A stretch of DNA of 64,000 nucleotides from Manihot esculenta (GCF_001659605.2 NC_035171.2:32319315-32383314), one strand, 5' to 3'; numbered from the stretch's first letter, positions 21,200 through 33,161 are shown. Translations and numbers: made by a program. The notes: generated from the letters alone by a model not told the origin.

Positions 21200-22815
21200 A
21201 TGAAGCATAATTTAGAGGTAAATTAGTTTTTTATAGTTAATTAATTTATTAATAATATATTTTTTCTTAAAAAATAGCAATCATTTATTGAAAGGGAAAA
21301 AAAACTAATCATTTTAAAATTATTGGGTATCGATTTAGTTACGTAAAATAATTTATTTTTGTACTTGGACCCCTAAATTTTAATTTTAAGCCTTCCCAAA
21401 TGATTTCCACTATTTTCACACATCAAAGAGTTTAATTGTTAAAAATTAAATGGATAAATTTAAAATATCTAAACTAAGATTCAAAATTATTTAGTAAAAA
21501 ACAATTTGTACATGAAAAATATTTTAAAAAAAATAAAAATATTAATAAAATTGAGATATAAAAAAATTTATAATATTAATAAAATTTTCAAATCGAAAAA
21601 CATAACTGTCTATAAATTTTAGAAGATGAAGCATTTTCATTAAGATTTGATTTTCAATAATTAATTTTCTAAACTTTATAATATGAAAGATTTAAAAATA
21701 TTTTCATAATAGATTTATTACTTAATCCTGGACTTAATGATTAAAATTATAATTGTGCCATTTTTTAACCTTATAAAAACCTCTTAATTTCTAATGCAGA
21801 TTACTTATTTACAAAAAAAAAGAAAAAGAAAACAAATCTGCTGAAAAATCACACATTTGCTTGAAATATCATCTAGATGTTTCCTTGGTTGTCCTTTTTC
21901 TGCTTTTACTTTATGTGAGTTATTATTACAAATATGCAAACTGTGTATGCTGTCCTATTCATTCAACATTAACTAAAGTATATATAAAACTATTAAAATT
22001 TAAAATAATAATTTTATTAAATTTTTATTACTACTTAAAAAAATAATTTTATAAATTTTTATAATTAAACATATTATTTAAATTAAACACTTACATGTCA
22101 TAATTTATCCAAAATTCAGTCAAAAATGTTTAGTTTGACCATTCCACTTTTTCTTCTTTGCTCAAAGCAGTTGAAAATTTTCCACTTTCACTGCCAAATC
22201 TTTTTGATCCCTTTTTTAGGTCCACTTACATTGCACCCTCCAACATTTCTATATTTTCTTTCTCTTTTTCATTATAGGAAAATTCTTACTACACCAGATC
22301 TGCATAAATTCAAAATCTAAATATTACGTCACGAATTTATATCAATCTGATCTATTTTCTTTTATTATAAATTTTTTCCCAAACTCCCAAATTTAATTTA
22401 GCCTTTGAATTCCATCTTTTAAATGTTTCCCCAAATCAAGCCATTTACTTTCTCTTCTTTTATAGTATCACTCCTTTATTTATTTATTTATTCTATACTC
22501 CGATCTCACAATTTATTTATTTTTTATTAAAATTGAAAACAAACAACAAAATTCTATCAAATTACCAAGTTGACGACTAAATTTCCTCAAAAAAAACCTT
22601 AAAATTAATATATTTAAAATTAAAAAAAAAAAAAATTCTACAATCAATCGTTGTAGCTAAAAACAAGAAACCCATCACTTTCCCTACAAATATTACTTCT
22701 CTTGTTCTTTTCTCCTACCGTTTTGCAGAACTACCAGACACGTAAATAGTTAATAATAATAATAATAATAAATCTTTTTTAACTTTTCGTTTTTATTTGT
22801 TTGTTACTATTACAT
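21200..22815. other. AT-rich intergenic DNA, no gene seen
   Basis: Runs of A/T and short simple repeats ((AAT)n at about 22752-22772, ttta repeats near 22476). It includes the 3' flank of the minus-strand gene that ends at 22818. Short frames near 21861 and 22126 have no recognisable domain and are compositionally random. Confidence 0.6.
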
Positions 22816-22817
22816 AA

Positions 22818-23747
22818 TTAATTACCTTGTTTTGTGGAAATCGTGGGTGCGGCTGCTAGTCCCTGTGGTCGCGCTACCCGCTTCCACGGTGCAAGAACAA
22901 TAGAGTCTCTGTATCTCGACGGCAGCATCTGGCTCCTTCCTCTCTTCGATCTCACCACCGGCGATGTATCTTTCAAATCTTCGTACGGATGACCCACTCC
23001 ATAACTCTCGCTGCTTCTTTTCGACGACGACGATTCTACGGCTATGCTTCTTCTACCTTTAGCTGCTTCTGCTTCTTCTGATTCTTTTGCTTGACTTGGA
23101 GGCTTCACCTCTTCTTTATTATCTTTCAAGTTACCTGAAACCACTTCTGCTGCTTCAATGAGAAGATAAAAACAATCATTATTTTGGAGCTTTTGTTCTT
23201 CTTGCAAAGGCGGCGTCATTTTGACGTCCCCTTCATCATCACCATCAAGACTTTCTTGTTTTTGTTTTTCTTCGTCTTTGGCTTCCAGATTTGTTTCCTC
23301 TGAAACTTTTACGCTTCGAGATCCATTCCCAATTGTTTCAATTTTGAGAGTATCGGCTCCGAACTGATCTCCGACATCCTTAGGATCACATTCTCCTTCT
23401 GATGAGCTCTTCTCCGACGCCAAAACCTCTCCAAACTCCACATCTGAACTGTTACTAAAAACTTTATCAGCAACGCTACAAGCACTTAAACACTCCGATG
23501 GTTCAGCTTCCGGCCACAAACAAAATCCCATGTTCAAATCTATATCCAATCCCTTGTTCTCTCCAAAGACTAGAATTTCACGATTCAAAGACGATTCTCT
23601 CGAGGTTTCATTTGGTGGACATGAAGCAATGATTTGTAAAATCTTTTGAAGGCACATTTGGGACTTTGAAAACCCACGGCGAATATTTGTAGAGCAAGAA
23701 GAATCGCGTACCTGATTTTGATGGAGAAGGAATTGATACAAACCCAT
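22818..23747 (-). CDS. Plant protein of unknown function, acidic and serine-rich, conserved-looking basic C-terminus
   Basis: The first in-frame ATG is at 23747 (MGLYQFLLHQNQ), giving 309 aa. I do not recognise the family with confidence. The middle is rich in Glu, Ser, Asp and Lys and probably disordered, with SSSEGECDPKD and a mixed-charge EAKDEEKQKQ stretch. A DIDLNMGF segment near residue 70 recalls an LxLxL (EAR-like) motif. The C-terminus has basic patches (RSKRGRSQ, PWKRVARP) around PSRYRDSIVLAPWKR, which looks conserved and could serve nuclear localisation. The last codons run into CAAGGTAATT, a possible splice donor, so a further 3' exon cannot be excluded. Two upstream ATGs lie in the leader. 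The absence of stops over 310 codons in AT-rich DNA supports a real gene. Confidence 0.7.
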   Translation of the reverse strand: MGLYQFLLHQNQVRDSSCSTNIRRGFSKSQMCLQKILQIIASCPPNETSRESSLNREILVFGENKGLDIDLNMGFCLWPEAEPSECLSACSVADKVFSNSSDVEFGEVLASEKSSSEGECDPKDVGDQFGADTLKIETIGNGSRSVKVSEETNLEAKDEEKQKQESLDGDDEGDVKMTPPLQEEQKLQNNDCFYLLIEAAEVVSGNLKDNKEEVKPPSQAKESEEAEAAKGRRSIAVESSSSKRSSESYGVGHPYEDLKDTSPVVRSKRGRSQMLPSRYRDSIVLAPWKRVARPQGLAAAPTISTKQGN

Positions 23748-23774
23748 TGATATTGAAAACTGAAAAAACAATAA

Positions 23775-23828
23775 CTAACAGTAGCCGTTTCCTTGTTGAG
23801 TTAACAAAGCTTCTTCTTCGCATGCCAT
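23775..23828 (-). CDS. Upstream ORF (17 codons) in the leader of the unknown acidic protein
   Basis: ATGGCATGCGAAG..TAG ends 27 nt before the main ATG. A second ATG, 5 nt further in and in another frame, opens a 71-codon frame (23823-23608) that runs across the main start. If transcription starts upstream of 23828, both could reduce translation of the main frame. The transcript start is not visible from sequence, so this remains tentative. Confidence 0.35.
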   Translation of the reverse strand: MACEEEALLTQQGNGYC

Positions 23829-24099
23829 TGGAGGTGAGGTTCCATTGATTCTGCAAGAATCGCAAGGGAAATGGAAGGGAATGAGAGGACGTGAAAGAAA
23901 TTTCTACAGAGAGAAAAGGAAGGAAACAAGCCAGGCAAAACTCGATATCTTTTGGTCTTTGACGACTTGTCCTTTTTTTTTTTTGTTGTTGTTTTATTTT
24001 CTTGTCTTCTAATGGAATTGTTGTTGAATTCTGATTGGTGATCAAGTGGAGATTGCCATGCTATTGCCATGTCATCCTTCATGTGGTCCAAACCTATTG

Positions 24100-27000
24100 G
24101 TTATTAATAATAAAGGAAAATTATTTATTCATAAATACGATTATTATTTAATAACTATCTTCTAAAAGTTTTATTTTTAAATTTATATATTTAATATTCA
24201 TATCTTAATTAGTTTATGAATACTGTTATTAAATTTATTTTTGTATGATGTCAAAGGTATTGGATAAAATATAATTTTTTATTAATAAATAAAATTTCAG
24301 CATTTTTATATTGAATGCTAAATTTTATATAAATGTTTTAAATAATTTTAATAAATTATGAAAAAAGATGAAAGCTGAAAATGAAGAGTGTGATATAGAA
24401 TGAGGTGTATTGCTTACTCTTTCTCCTCTTGGCATTGGTTGGACTTGGTCCCCTTCTATTAATATCTAATGATTCGGACTCTTACTCTATCTATTTTTGA
24501 GTTACTAATAAATTCCATTTAGTTTTAGATTAAAAATTTTAAAAAATATAATCATAAAATTTAATAAATCTGATCAAATACTATAAATTTCCTTGAATTG
24601 AATTAAAATCAAACTGAGAATGATGACTAAAATTAGTGAAATGAAGTGAATGTAAGCTTACTCAATTCATTAGATAAATTTTTAAAAATTTAAAAGTTTT
24701 AAAATTTTTATTTTTTTAAAATCTTTAAAACGAATAGTTTATATACCTATTATTTATTTATTTTGTCAAAATAGAATATTAGTGACATAATTGGATACAG
24801 GTGTCGGTAACAGGAAGGTTGGGCTAAGAAGATCCACATTTATCCATGTCAAAGGCCCAACAACCAACCTTCAAGGGCTTAAAGCTAATATGATTCATTT
24901 AAAATTTTTTTCTCAAATTAATTTAGAAGGTTTAAATTAAATTAAATTAAATTTGAAAATGAAGAAAAGTATGTAGTTGAATTTTTTGATATTTCTTAAT
25001 TTTTAGGTTATACCAATAAATTATGAAGTTTAATTTAAAAATTTTGCTTTTAAGTTAAATGAAGTTTATATTGAACTTATTAATTAATTTAAATAAAAAT
25101 AAAATAAAAAATAAATTTTAAATAAATATAGAAATAAAATATAATTATTTCACTCCTTGACTAAACCTAGCTTCCGAATGAAGCCCACAGCCCCACTTGT
25201 TTAATTTATCTTTATGGAACAATATATTTATTATAGACCAAATATTATTTTTATGGCTCTCACTTATAAACTTAAATTTATAATATTAATATTATTTTAT
25301 AATCCAAAACTCATAAATTTAATCCGATAGTAAGTATATTGGAGAAAATTTGATAGAACTAAGTTTTTACTCTCTAAATTCTCAATTTTTATTTAAAAAA
25401 TAATATAATACTGACAAATAATGAAAATATAAAATTATAGTTAGTGATACATAAAAACATACTCCACAATAAAAATTATAAATATTAATAAAAAAATTAA
25501 TTTTTATAGTAAATTTTTTTATTAATAATAATTAAATTTTTGGCCACATCAACAATTTTATGGCTGAATACCTAATGGCCATAAATTTATATCAGTGAAT
25601 TTTACATTTTTGTTGGTAAAAACTTTTACAATTAATTTTGATACTTTTTATAGTATTTAAAAATATTTAAATAAAAATTAATTTCTAAGATAACAAATAA
25701 AAAAAATAAAGATTAAGAATAAAATGTTATGCCACATTGCAAATTATTTTATTCTTTATGCAAAGTGATACACTCCTATACAGCCATTTTTAGGTTTAAC
25801 TTTTATATATATATTATACACTCCACCACTAAACTAACTCCACGTCCTTCTCCCATAATAACAACCACGTATGGTCTAAAGGAGGTATAAACTTTTTAAA
25901 TATTTTATGGGGATATTTATGTAAATTTTTTTAATTTTTTGTAAATAAAAAAAATTATCATTGGATCTCTAAATATTTAAAAAAACTTGAAAAGTATTCG
26001 ATTAAAATATTTTTTAATTTTTATAATTTAAATAATTTTAATTATATGTATTATTCTTATATATTTAAATATATATACTATTTATTCTCTTCAACTAAAA
26101 ATAAAAATAAATTAGTTAATCATTATTTTAATAAATAAAATAAATAAATATTTTAATTGAATGATTTTGATAAAATAATGAATTAGTAAAATTTTTAAAA
26201 ATTCAGAAATCTACTAATAATTCCCTTATAAATAAAGTCTCAATACCATTTTATAGCAGTTTTCTTAATCTATATGTCCAATTTTTTTCTTTATTTTTTC
26301 ATTTAAAAAATTAACAATTAATCTTTGAGATTTGAACTCCATTATTCTGTTTATTTTTTTTTAAATATTTATAAAGTGAGTTATTCATTAATTATTTAAT
26401 TTATTAATTTAATATATAAGTTAAATTCTGTAAAAATTGACATTAATCCATTTAACACTTAAAATTATAAAAATTATAATAATTAAATATAAAATTAACT
26501 ATTATTAAGAAAATATTAAATTGTAAATTTATTAATTGTATTCTAAATTTTTATAAATTGATAAAATACTTATTGTTTAGTATAAATATATATTTAATTT
26601 AAAAATAAAGTTGTTTTTATCCATCTCTATTTACGTGATTGAAATTATATATTAGACTATTTAAATTTAAAAAATAATCTTAAATAAATAAAAAAATAGT
26701 TTTAAGATTAAGTGTTAAGTTATTTAATGCACTATTTAAATTAAAAATAAATAAATAAATAAATAAAATTAGTTTAATTGTTAATAGTTATATTCAAAAA
26801 TTTGAAAAATTTTAAATATAAAACTAAATATTAAAACTAAATAGTGTTTTAATAGTAATGGTTAAACAATTCATATAAAAAAATTTTAAAAATTTATATT
26901 CAATATTTAATATGAGTAAATTAATTTAATTTGTTATGTAAAATTTTTTTAATTGCTCTATTTAAATTTAAATTTAAATTTGAAAATTTTATACATATAA

Positions 27001-28390
27001 ATATAATATTTATAAATTAAATAAAATTAAATTTTTTACTGAAAAAAAAAAAAAAAATTAGTCTTGCATGATCAATAATTGATCCCAAAAGAAGATACAT
27101 ATCTATCCATTTCAAAGAAAATCCCAAGTTTCATAATGTTATTTGTTATGTTTAAAACATTATTAATCTAGCAGTGTGGGGCATCTTTTCTTGTTAATCT
27201 GGGATTGATTGCGATGTGAGACCAATTTCATCTTATTATAGATTTTGTTGCTCAAACGTTATGCTCCAAATGATATTGTGGCACAAGTAGGAAATCTGTC
27301 TTTCAAATATGGAGGTAGGACCCAGATTAGGAAACTAATGGAAGATGATTAATAATTAGTGAGAGACTCTATTTGCTGAAACTAGGCACATAATCATTGG
27401 CCATCTAGGCTTGGCAATATGAGATTATCTTCCTTCTTTGTGACGATTATTGGCAATTAGATATTCCAAGAGCAATGTATGTTGATTCAAATCTTTTCAT
27501 TAGTTAGCATCTTCCCAAGTAATCAAAACTTGATTTTTCAGACATGGGGAGATTTATGGGCTTCACCCAATAGGGAAGTGGAATGTGACATGTGCCACTA
27601 CTTTTGAGTATTCCTATAATAATGTATAAAGTTGATAATGCATGACAAACGGCTGCATGGAAAGTTAAGAGTTGCTTTGCTTTATGCCAAGAAGGAATAG
27701 AATATAGAATATGAATTTCTCAAAATTACTAATAGCATCTTCCAATTCATCGAATGGTTCTTCTTGTCTAAATCTATTCTATAGGTTTGTAATAAATAGT
27801 TGGTTTTCTTTATTCTTTACTTTTATTTTTATTATTATTATTACATCGATGTAACCTACAGAAACCAGAAACTTTTAAGAGTTCAATAAATTTTGATCAT
27901 GTCATGAAAAGGGAATGTACTCTGGAGTTAAGATCTTAAAGATGATGCCATGGAACTATAAATACAGTTGAAATCTGTCACTAAATTCACTGAGCACTTT
28001 CAACTGCTTATTGAATTACGCTTTTAATTTCTAATCCCCAGTTCACCTGCCAAGATTTTAAAGTTTCTTCTGATATAATTGTGAAACTTCTGTAGTCTGG
28101 CCAATTTGGTTTTGCTTTAACACTTTCGCTGCTGAAACAGTTATCAGAAATCATAGCTCACATAGACATGCATACACATATGGAAATTGATTAGCTGCAT
28201 TGGGTATAACAATTACATTATCTCGAGAGAGAAAAGCAACATTTGGAAACCAGTTCTAATGGCTTCCAATTATCATGGTGTCATTTAAAGATGAATTTTA
28301 CAGATATGATATGGGATATAGGGATTGTAGGCTTAGGCTGCTGAAAATCAATAGACAACCTTGAAACTTCATATGATCTGAAGTTTTAAC
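24100..28390. other. Long AT-rich intergenic region, no gene seen
   Basis: About 4.3 kb. From 24100 to 27050 it is extremely AT-rich, with homopolymer runs and no coding frame. From 27060 to 28390 it is less AT-rich and may include the 3' flank of the phytosulfokine gene, but I found no conserved protein phrase, tRNA or array. Confidence 0.6.
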
Positions 28391-28397
28391 CAAGTCA

Positions 28398-28860
28398 TCA
28401 AGGCTTGTGATGCTGAGTGTAGATGTAGTCCAAGTGAGCCTCTGAGACTATTCTTCTCTTGAAGCATTCTTCATCCCCATTTTCACACATCTCTAAACCC
28501 ATTAGCTGCAAGAAAATGGTATCCAAAGCCAGAACACACTTATGAGATATTGCTCATTCTTTAAATTTAATAATACAAAAATGGGAAACATAAAACTGAC
28601 CTCCATTTGCAAAAGAGATTCCTCGCTGCTAATCATCATTGCATTGAGGTTCACCTCCTCTTTTCCTGCAAAAGATGCGAAACTTCATTAGTTTCTGTCT
28701 TGTGAAAACAATCTATCTAGTAATCAAGAAGAACGAAAGATATAAGGGGAAGCAATATTATACCATCTTTGCTTGGCATGTGACGTGCATTTAATTTTGA
28801 GGAATAGAAAAGGAAAAGAAGGAGGATGAGAAGCAGACTGTTATAAAAGCTTTGCTTCAT
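28398..28860 (-). CDS. PSK: Phytosulfokine (PSK) precursor, three exons
   Basis: Exons 28860-28764, 28665-28601 and 28505-28398 join in frame (97+65+108 nt = 90 codons, 89 aa), each junction with GT..AG. Residues 1-24 or so form a signal peptide ([20 protein letters not shown]). The C-terminus carries the family signature: [12 protein letters not shown], then [18 protein letters not shown], residues 81-85 (28413-28427), is the phytosulfokine pentapeptide. In the known pathway both Tyr are sulfated by TPST (the preceding Asp helps recognition), subtilases trim the precursor, and the peptide acts on the LRR kinase PSKR1 to promote growth and modulate immunity. Length and exon pattern fit the family (about 75-100 aa). 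No single open frame reveals this gene; it rests on splicing and the signature. Confidence 0.95.
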
Positions 28861-28954
28861 GGTTTTAGCTTCAGTTCCAGAGGTGAGAGAGAGGGTGAGA
28901 GTTAAGAACTGGAGTTGGAGGTTGAAGTGAGGAAGGAGAGGGATGTCTTCTGCA

Positions 28955-28962
28955 TATAAATA
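28955..28962 (-). promoter_or_regulatory. Candidate TATA element of the PSK gene
   Basis: Reads TATTTATA on the minus strand, about 95 nt before the PSK ATG. Distance and composition are suitable; the match is not canonical TATAAA. Confidence 0.4.
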
Positions 28963-28969
28963 CATGCCA

Positions 28970-30937
28970 TGAAAGCACCTACAGCTACTATATTAAGTCA
29001 CATGAACTCCTTTTTATTATTATTATTAGGTTTTGGCTGAGTTTAAATTTAAAATTTTAACCATGCATTGAGCAAAACTCACTCATTCAAGTCAAACCCT
29101 CTTAGAAGCGGTTCACTCCATAATTTTTCGATCGCGAATCCCTTGGCAGTACTGCATGCACTAGATGCTTGAGTAGGAGGCTTTGGTCACCATCTGCTAA
29201 TCTATGTAAGTGGTCCTGCCAAAGTCTCCCAAAAATTAATGCAAGTCAACCTTTTTTTTTGGACATTTCTTGCTAACAGCTGTTCCCCATCATCACTTGT
29301 TTTACTTGTTACCTTTCAGAATTTGTCGAAACGTGGCAAGATTTCGAATGACTAGTTAAAACAACTATGAAAAGACATCATTTAAAAGCAAAAGCATATA
29401 TACCCATTAAAGTTTTTAAAGTTTGTAAACAACTGAGGTAAGTGGCAGCACCACCTTCCTTCAGTGGCCTGTGTCCACATTCTTTAACTTCCGAGGCTTT
29501 TGTTACATGTACAAGGAAAATTTTTCAGTCTTCTATTACAACCTTTGGTTGGTGCTAGCCAGCCAACATCATGACATAAAACATTTTCTATATTTTCTTG
29601 GTCTGTTTAAAGCTAAGCTTAGTCTCATTAGTGATGCATTTAACAATCATTTGCTTCTGTAAGTTGACAATGGTTGAGTGCCACTAGTTGTAAGAGAATG
29701 CAGTGTTGTTCATTAATTTGTCACTACCCAATAGGTGCTCTTGCATTTTAAAACGAAAGAGAGATGATCATGCTTCTCTTTTGGAAGATTTGAATCTTTG
29801 ATATTTCATGCTGTGAGATTAAAATAAGACCCATTACAAAAGAAAGCCATTTGGATTGTGTGAAGGCTTACCTTTATTGAAGAGTCTCATCTCATTCCCT
29901 AGAGAATGGAGTTGGAACATGTATTGAACGTTTATATGTCTGCTAGTTTCAGACAAATCTAAATAGAAAATATGAGACTTTAATCATAATGGCCTTGATA
30001 ATGATAATAATTTATTTTTTTTATCTCGTATCTTATTCGCAACATAGTATTTTTATTTATTTTTTTATTTTTAAAGTATATATTTTATTTATATTTTTAT
30101 TTTTTTAGATTATATATGAGATTGTGTATTTTAGATGAATGTGATGTTTGTAACATCTCCTATCTGTTTAGTTGCTATCAAGTAAACAAACATCTTCACG
30201 GGAAACTACCAGACAATTCATAGGGACTTGCAAGATAACATTTCAAGTTTCTTGCATTAGTTTTTGGCTGTTTGCACTGCAACTCTTCATTTTTCTTCTT
30301 ATTTTTTTACAAGTTTTATTGACCTTCCAGTCTGAGGTCATGCTGTCTTCCTTCCTTCTTTTCTCCCTGCCTATCTTTTATTTGTACTTTTGCATACAAA
30401 TCTCAATTGGTAATGCGGAGACAAATGCACAACCATCGGTGCATACACCCTTTTGATCGCAATATAAAAAAAAAAATAAAAAGAACAGATATTTGTTTAA
30501 CTCTGCATTAGGCTTTCATGGGTTCATTTTTTTTTTCCCTTCATATGCTTCACTCTAAGCTTCTAGTGATTAACATCTAATGTTGTATTGTATTCATGGA
30601 TTAGGCCCATGTAGATTTGATCAAGGAAGTGATTTGGTGGCCTGATCTGGGCTTAATCCTCTTTATGCTAAAATCAAATTCAACGTTAGACAAAGCACTC
30701 ATCAATTTCAAATGGTGAAAAATAAAGAAAAATAGAATCAAAGAGCAAGTACGTGAATTTATAGGAGTGTTGAATAGAGTGAGGTCTCCGATGTAGTGCT
30801 CTGCCATTAAAGACGCAAAAGCTTTTCTCTGATTCCCTTTTCTTTTGCTTTATAGCTTTGTCAGAAAAAAAATCACCTAATCCTACAAAGGAATATGTCC
30901 TAACTTCAATGCAAGTCATCATCCCATTTCTACAAAG
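28970..30937. other. Intergenic region between PSK and tRNA-Leu, no gene seen
   Basis: Mixed composition with short random frames (29471, 30172, 30601). None shows a domain, signal peptide with conserved tail, or splice continuity that I could extend. Poly-T and AT tracts near 30005-30110. Confidence 0.55.
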
Positions 30938-30979
30938 ACCAAACCCTCAAATCTACAAACACCAAACCCTCAAATCTAG
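30938..30979. repeat. 23-bp partial tandem repeat upstream of tRNA-Leu
   Basis: accaaaccctcaaatctac.. at 30938-30960 is repeated at 30961-30979 (about 1.8 copies). It lies just 5' of the tRNA and has no other feature. Confidence 0.75.
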
Positions 30980-30992
30980 AACAGTCAACAAA

Positions 30993-31032
30993 GTTGAGAT
31001 GGCCGAGTTGGTCTAAGGCGCCAGATTAAGGT

Positions 31033-31065
<33 letters not shown>

Positions 31066-31073
31066 TCTCAACA
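30993..31073 (+). tRNA. tRNA-Leu (anticodon AAG), copy 1
   Basis: 81 nt. Acceptor stem GTTGAGA/TCTCAAC with discriminator A; anticodon stem CCAGA/TCTGG around loop TTAAGGT; the long variable arm expected of leucine tRNAs; and B box GGTTCAAATCC. No intron. A TTTTT run about 20 nt downstream can end pol III transcription, and CAA motifs (gtcaacaaag) precede it, as usual for plant tRNA genes. AAG (read as IAG) decodes CUU, CUC and CUA. Confidence 0.97.
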
Positions 31074-31926
31074 GTCATTATGGGATTGTAGGTTTTTATT
31101 TTCTTTAACATGGTGGATATTGGCTCATATTTTATCCTTAAACGTGTATTTTAAAATTAAATCATGTAAATTTCTATGGTCAAGTTATTATATTTAACAT
31201 TAAATCCTTAATTTAAAATAATATCAATTGATTGAAAAAAAATCAATGTTTGTTTTATTTTACATTTTAATTCAATATTTTTGGTTAATAAATCAAAAGA
31301 TAATATCATCAAACACAAAATTAATATCTCCATCATACTTTTTTTTTAATTCAATGTTTTGGTTAATAAATCAAAAAGAAAATTGTTTTTAAAAAAATAT
31401 ATTTTTTAATAGTTAATTTCAATTGAAGTTGTGAATTATAAACCACTTAATATCATTGAGTCTAACTTTATTGATAAAATAGTTACTTTAATTTAATAAA
31501 TAAAATTAAAGTCTAATTTTAAAAAATAAAACTTAATTTAAAAAAACAAAATTTCAATATAATTAATAGATGTATCTCTATTTATAAAAATAAGTACTTT
31601 AATTTCTTAATTTTAATTCCCTTTAAATTATAATTTGTCTATTAAAATTACAGTTAATTAAAAGTAAAATGACTAATTTAATCTCCTCGCTTAATGTTCA
31701 TCATATTCTTTCCCTCCAAATCCAAGAAGATCAATACACCAAAATTGTTCCAAGAACATCAACGGTCCAAATTTTTGGCATCAACTTCACAAATTACTTC
31801 AACATCAACAAATTCATCTTGTAGAACCCATTCTCAAATTCTAGATGTTTGAGATGTTCTTTTCCATTTGTTTACGGCGTCGGCCCTCTTCATGATTTAC
31901 TTTCTTATAACATTTCATATGATTAC
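31074..31926. other. AT-rich spacer, no gene seen
   Basis: Contains a decayed direct repeat (ttttaattcaat..ggttaataaatcaaaa at 31265-31300 and 31345-31377). Otherwise low complexity up to the glycosyltransferase fragment. Confidence 0.6.
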
Positions 31927-32493
31927 GAACTAAAAATTTTAGGTTCAAATCTATGAAGGGAAGATATTGAATGCATGGAATGGCTCGACTCGCAGAAGCC
32001 GAGTTTTGTGGTTTATGTAAATTTTGGTAGTATAGCAGTGATGACATCTCTTCAACTCACTGAATTTGCATGGGACTAGCCAACAGCAAAAAGTCTTTTT
32101 GGATAATGAGACATGATCCTGTCACCGGCGACTCTACGATTGTGCTACCGGAATTTCTGGCTAAAACGAAAGGGAGTGGCATTATAGCAGGTTGGAGTCC
32201 ACGTGAAAAAAGTCTTGAACCATCCATCAAAAGGAGGGTTTTTAAGTCATATGGGATGGAATTGAACGATCCAAAGTGTGGCTGCCAGAGTACTGAGGCT
32301 TTGTTGGCCATTTTTCGCAGAGCAACAGACGAATTATTGGTTTGCTTGCAATGAGTGGGGCATTGGTATGGATATTAACAATGAGGCAAAGAGAGAGAAA
32401 ATTGAAGATCTGGTGAGAAAGTTAATGGAGGAAGAAGAAGGAAAAGAAATGAAAAAGAAAGCAATGGAGTCGAAGGAAAAACACTTGAATTGA
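31927..32493 (+). pseudogene. Broken UDP-glycosyltransferase fragment (UGT85-like, C-terminal half)
   Basis: Reading across frames gives ELKILGSNL, a stop where Trp is expected, then EDIECMEWLDSQKPSFVVYV, NFGSIAVMTSLQLTEFAW, a one-base loss near 32070, GLANSKKSF.WIMR, then PVTGDSTIVLPEFLAKTKGS. The PSPG donor-binding box follows in ruined form: GWSPREK stands for GWCPQEK, and the HPSIGGFLTHxGWNS part is scrambled by frameshifts. CWPFFAEQQTNYWFACNEWG then returns in another frame and continues to KAMESKEK. The order and phrases match the family-1 UGT85 group, which glycosylates small acceptors with UDP-glucose. The N-terminal acceptor half and the extreme C-terminus are missing. Several breaks and no complete frame make it a pseudogene. 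Confidence 0.85.
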
Positions 32494-33080
32494 AGAGAGT
32501 CTTTCCTCGAAAAAATTAAAACCTTAATCCAAATGCTAATTTAGTCTAACATAAAAATGAGACAATTATGAATCAATAGTAGGATTTAATCATTTTCGTT
32601 ACTGAAAAATTCTATCATTCTAATAAATACTAAAAAATATAGCAAATGAGTGAGAGAAAGAGAGAAGAAACCCACAAATAATTTAAAAGTGAGAAATAAA
32701 TTGAATTTAATAAGTTTAAGTTATATATTTATTTAGATTATATTTTATTTCACTGTCTCTTCTTTTGTTATAATTTATTTTGCAAGAAAAAATTTAAATA
32801 AATTTATATTAAATACTGCAAGAATTTAATTTTTTTATGATAGAAATTTTTGAAATTAATAATAATTAATTTTTTTTATTATAAATAAAAAAAATAATTA
32901 AATTGAATATTTGCGGAATTCATGTTTTTTCAAACGGAGGTATATAAAAGAAACTTTCAATTAATTTACTGGTCCTTTGCAAGTATAAATATTATTCATT
33001 TAGAAAAATTAGTTTTTTAAGCATCTGTTAGATTATAACATATGAAATTAATAGGTTTTACTGATTTCGAGCATCAATAA
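32494..33080. other. AT-rich spacer between UGT fragment and tRNA-Leu copy 2
   Basis: No open frame or motif of note. The 3' end of the glycosyltransferase homology stops at about 32493, with no recognisable remainder here. Confidence 0.6.
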
Positions 33081-33120
33081 GTTGAGATGGCCGAGTTGGT
33101 CTAAGGCGCCAGATTAAGGT

Positions 33121-33153
<33 letters not shown>

Positions 33154-33161
33154 TCTCAACA
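33081..33161 (+). tRNA. tRNA-Leu (anticodon AAG), copy 2
   Basis: The same 81-nt sequence as copy 1, on the same strand, 2088 bp away. All stems, the long variable arm and both pol III internal boxes are intact. Flanks differ from copy 1 except for a CAA-type motif just upstream (catcaataag) and T-runs downstream. Confidence 0.97.

Noticed and set aside
23608..24091. Frames of 145 and 96 codons upstream of the acidic protein
   Set aside because: Low-complexity leader/promoter translation; only the parts starting at the ATGs near 23823-23828 are kept, as possible upstream ORFs.
32057..32311. Minus-strand 84-codon frame opposite the UGT fragment
   Set aside because: Antisense shadow of the glycosyltransferase pseudogene.
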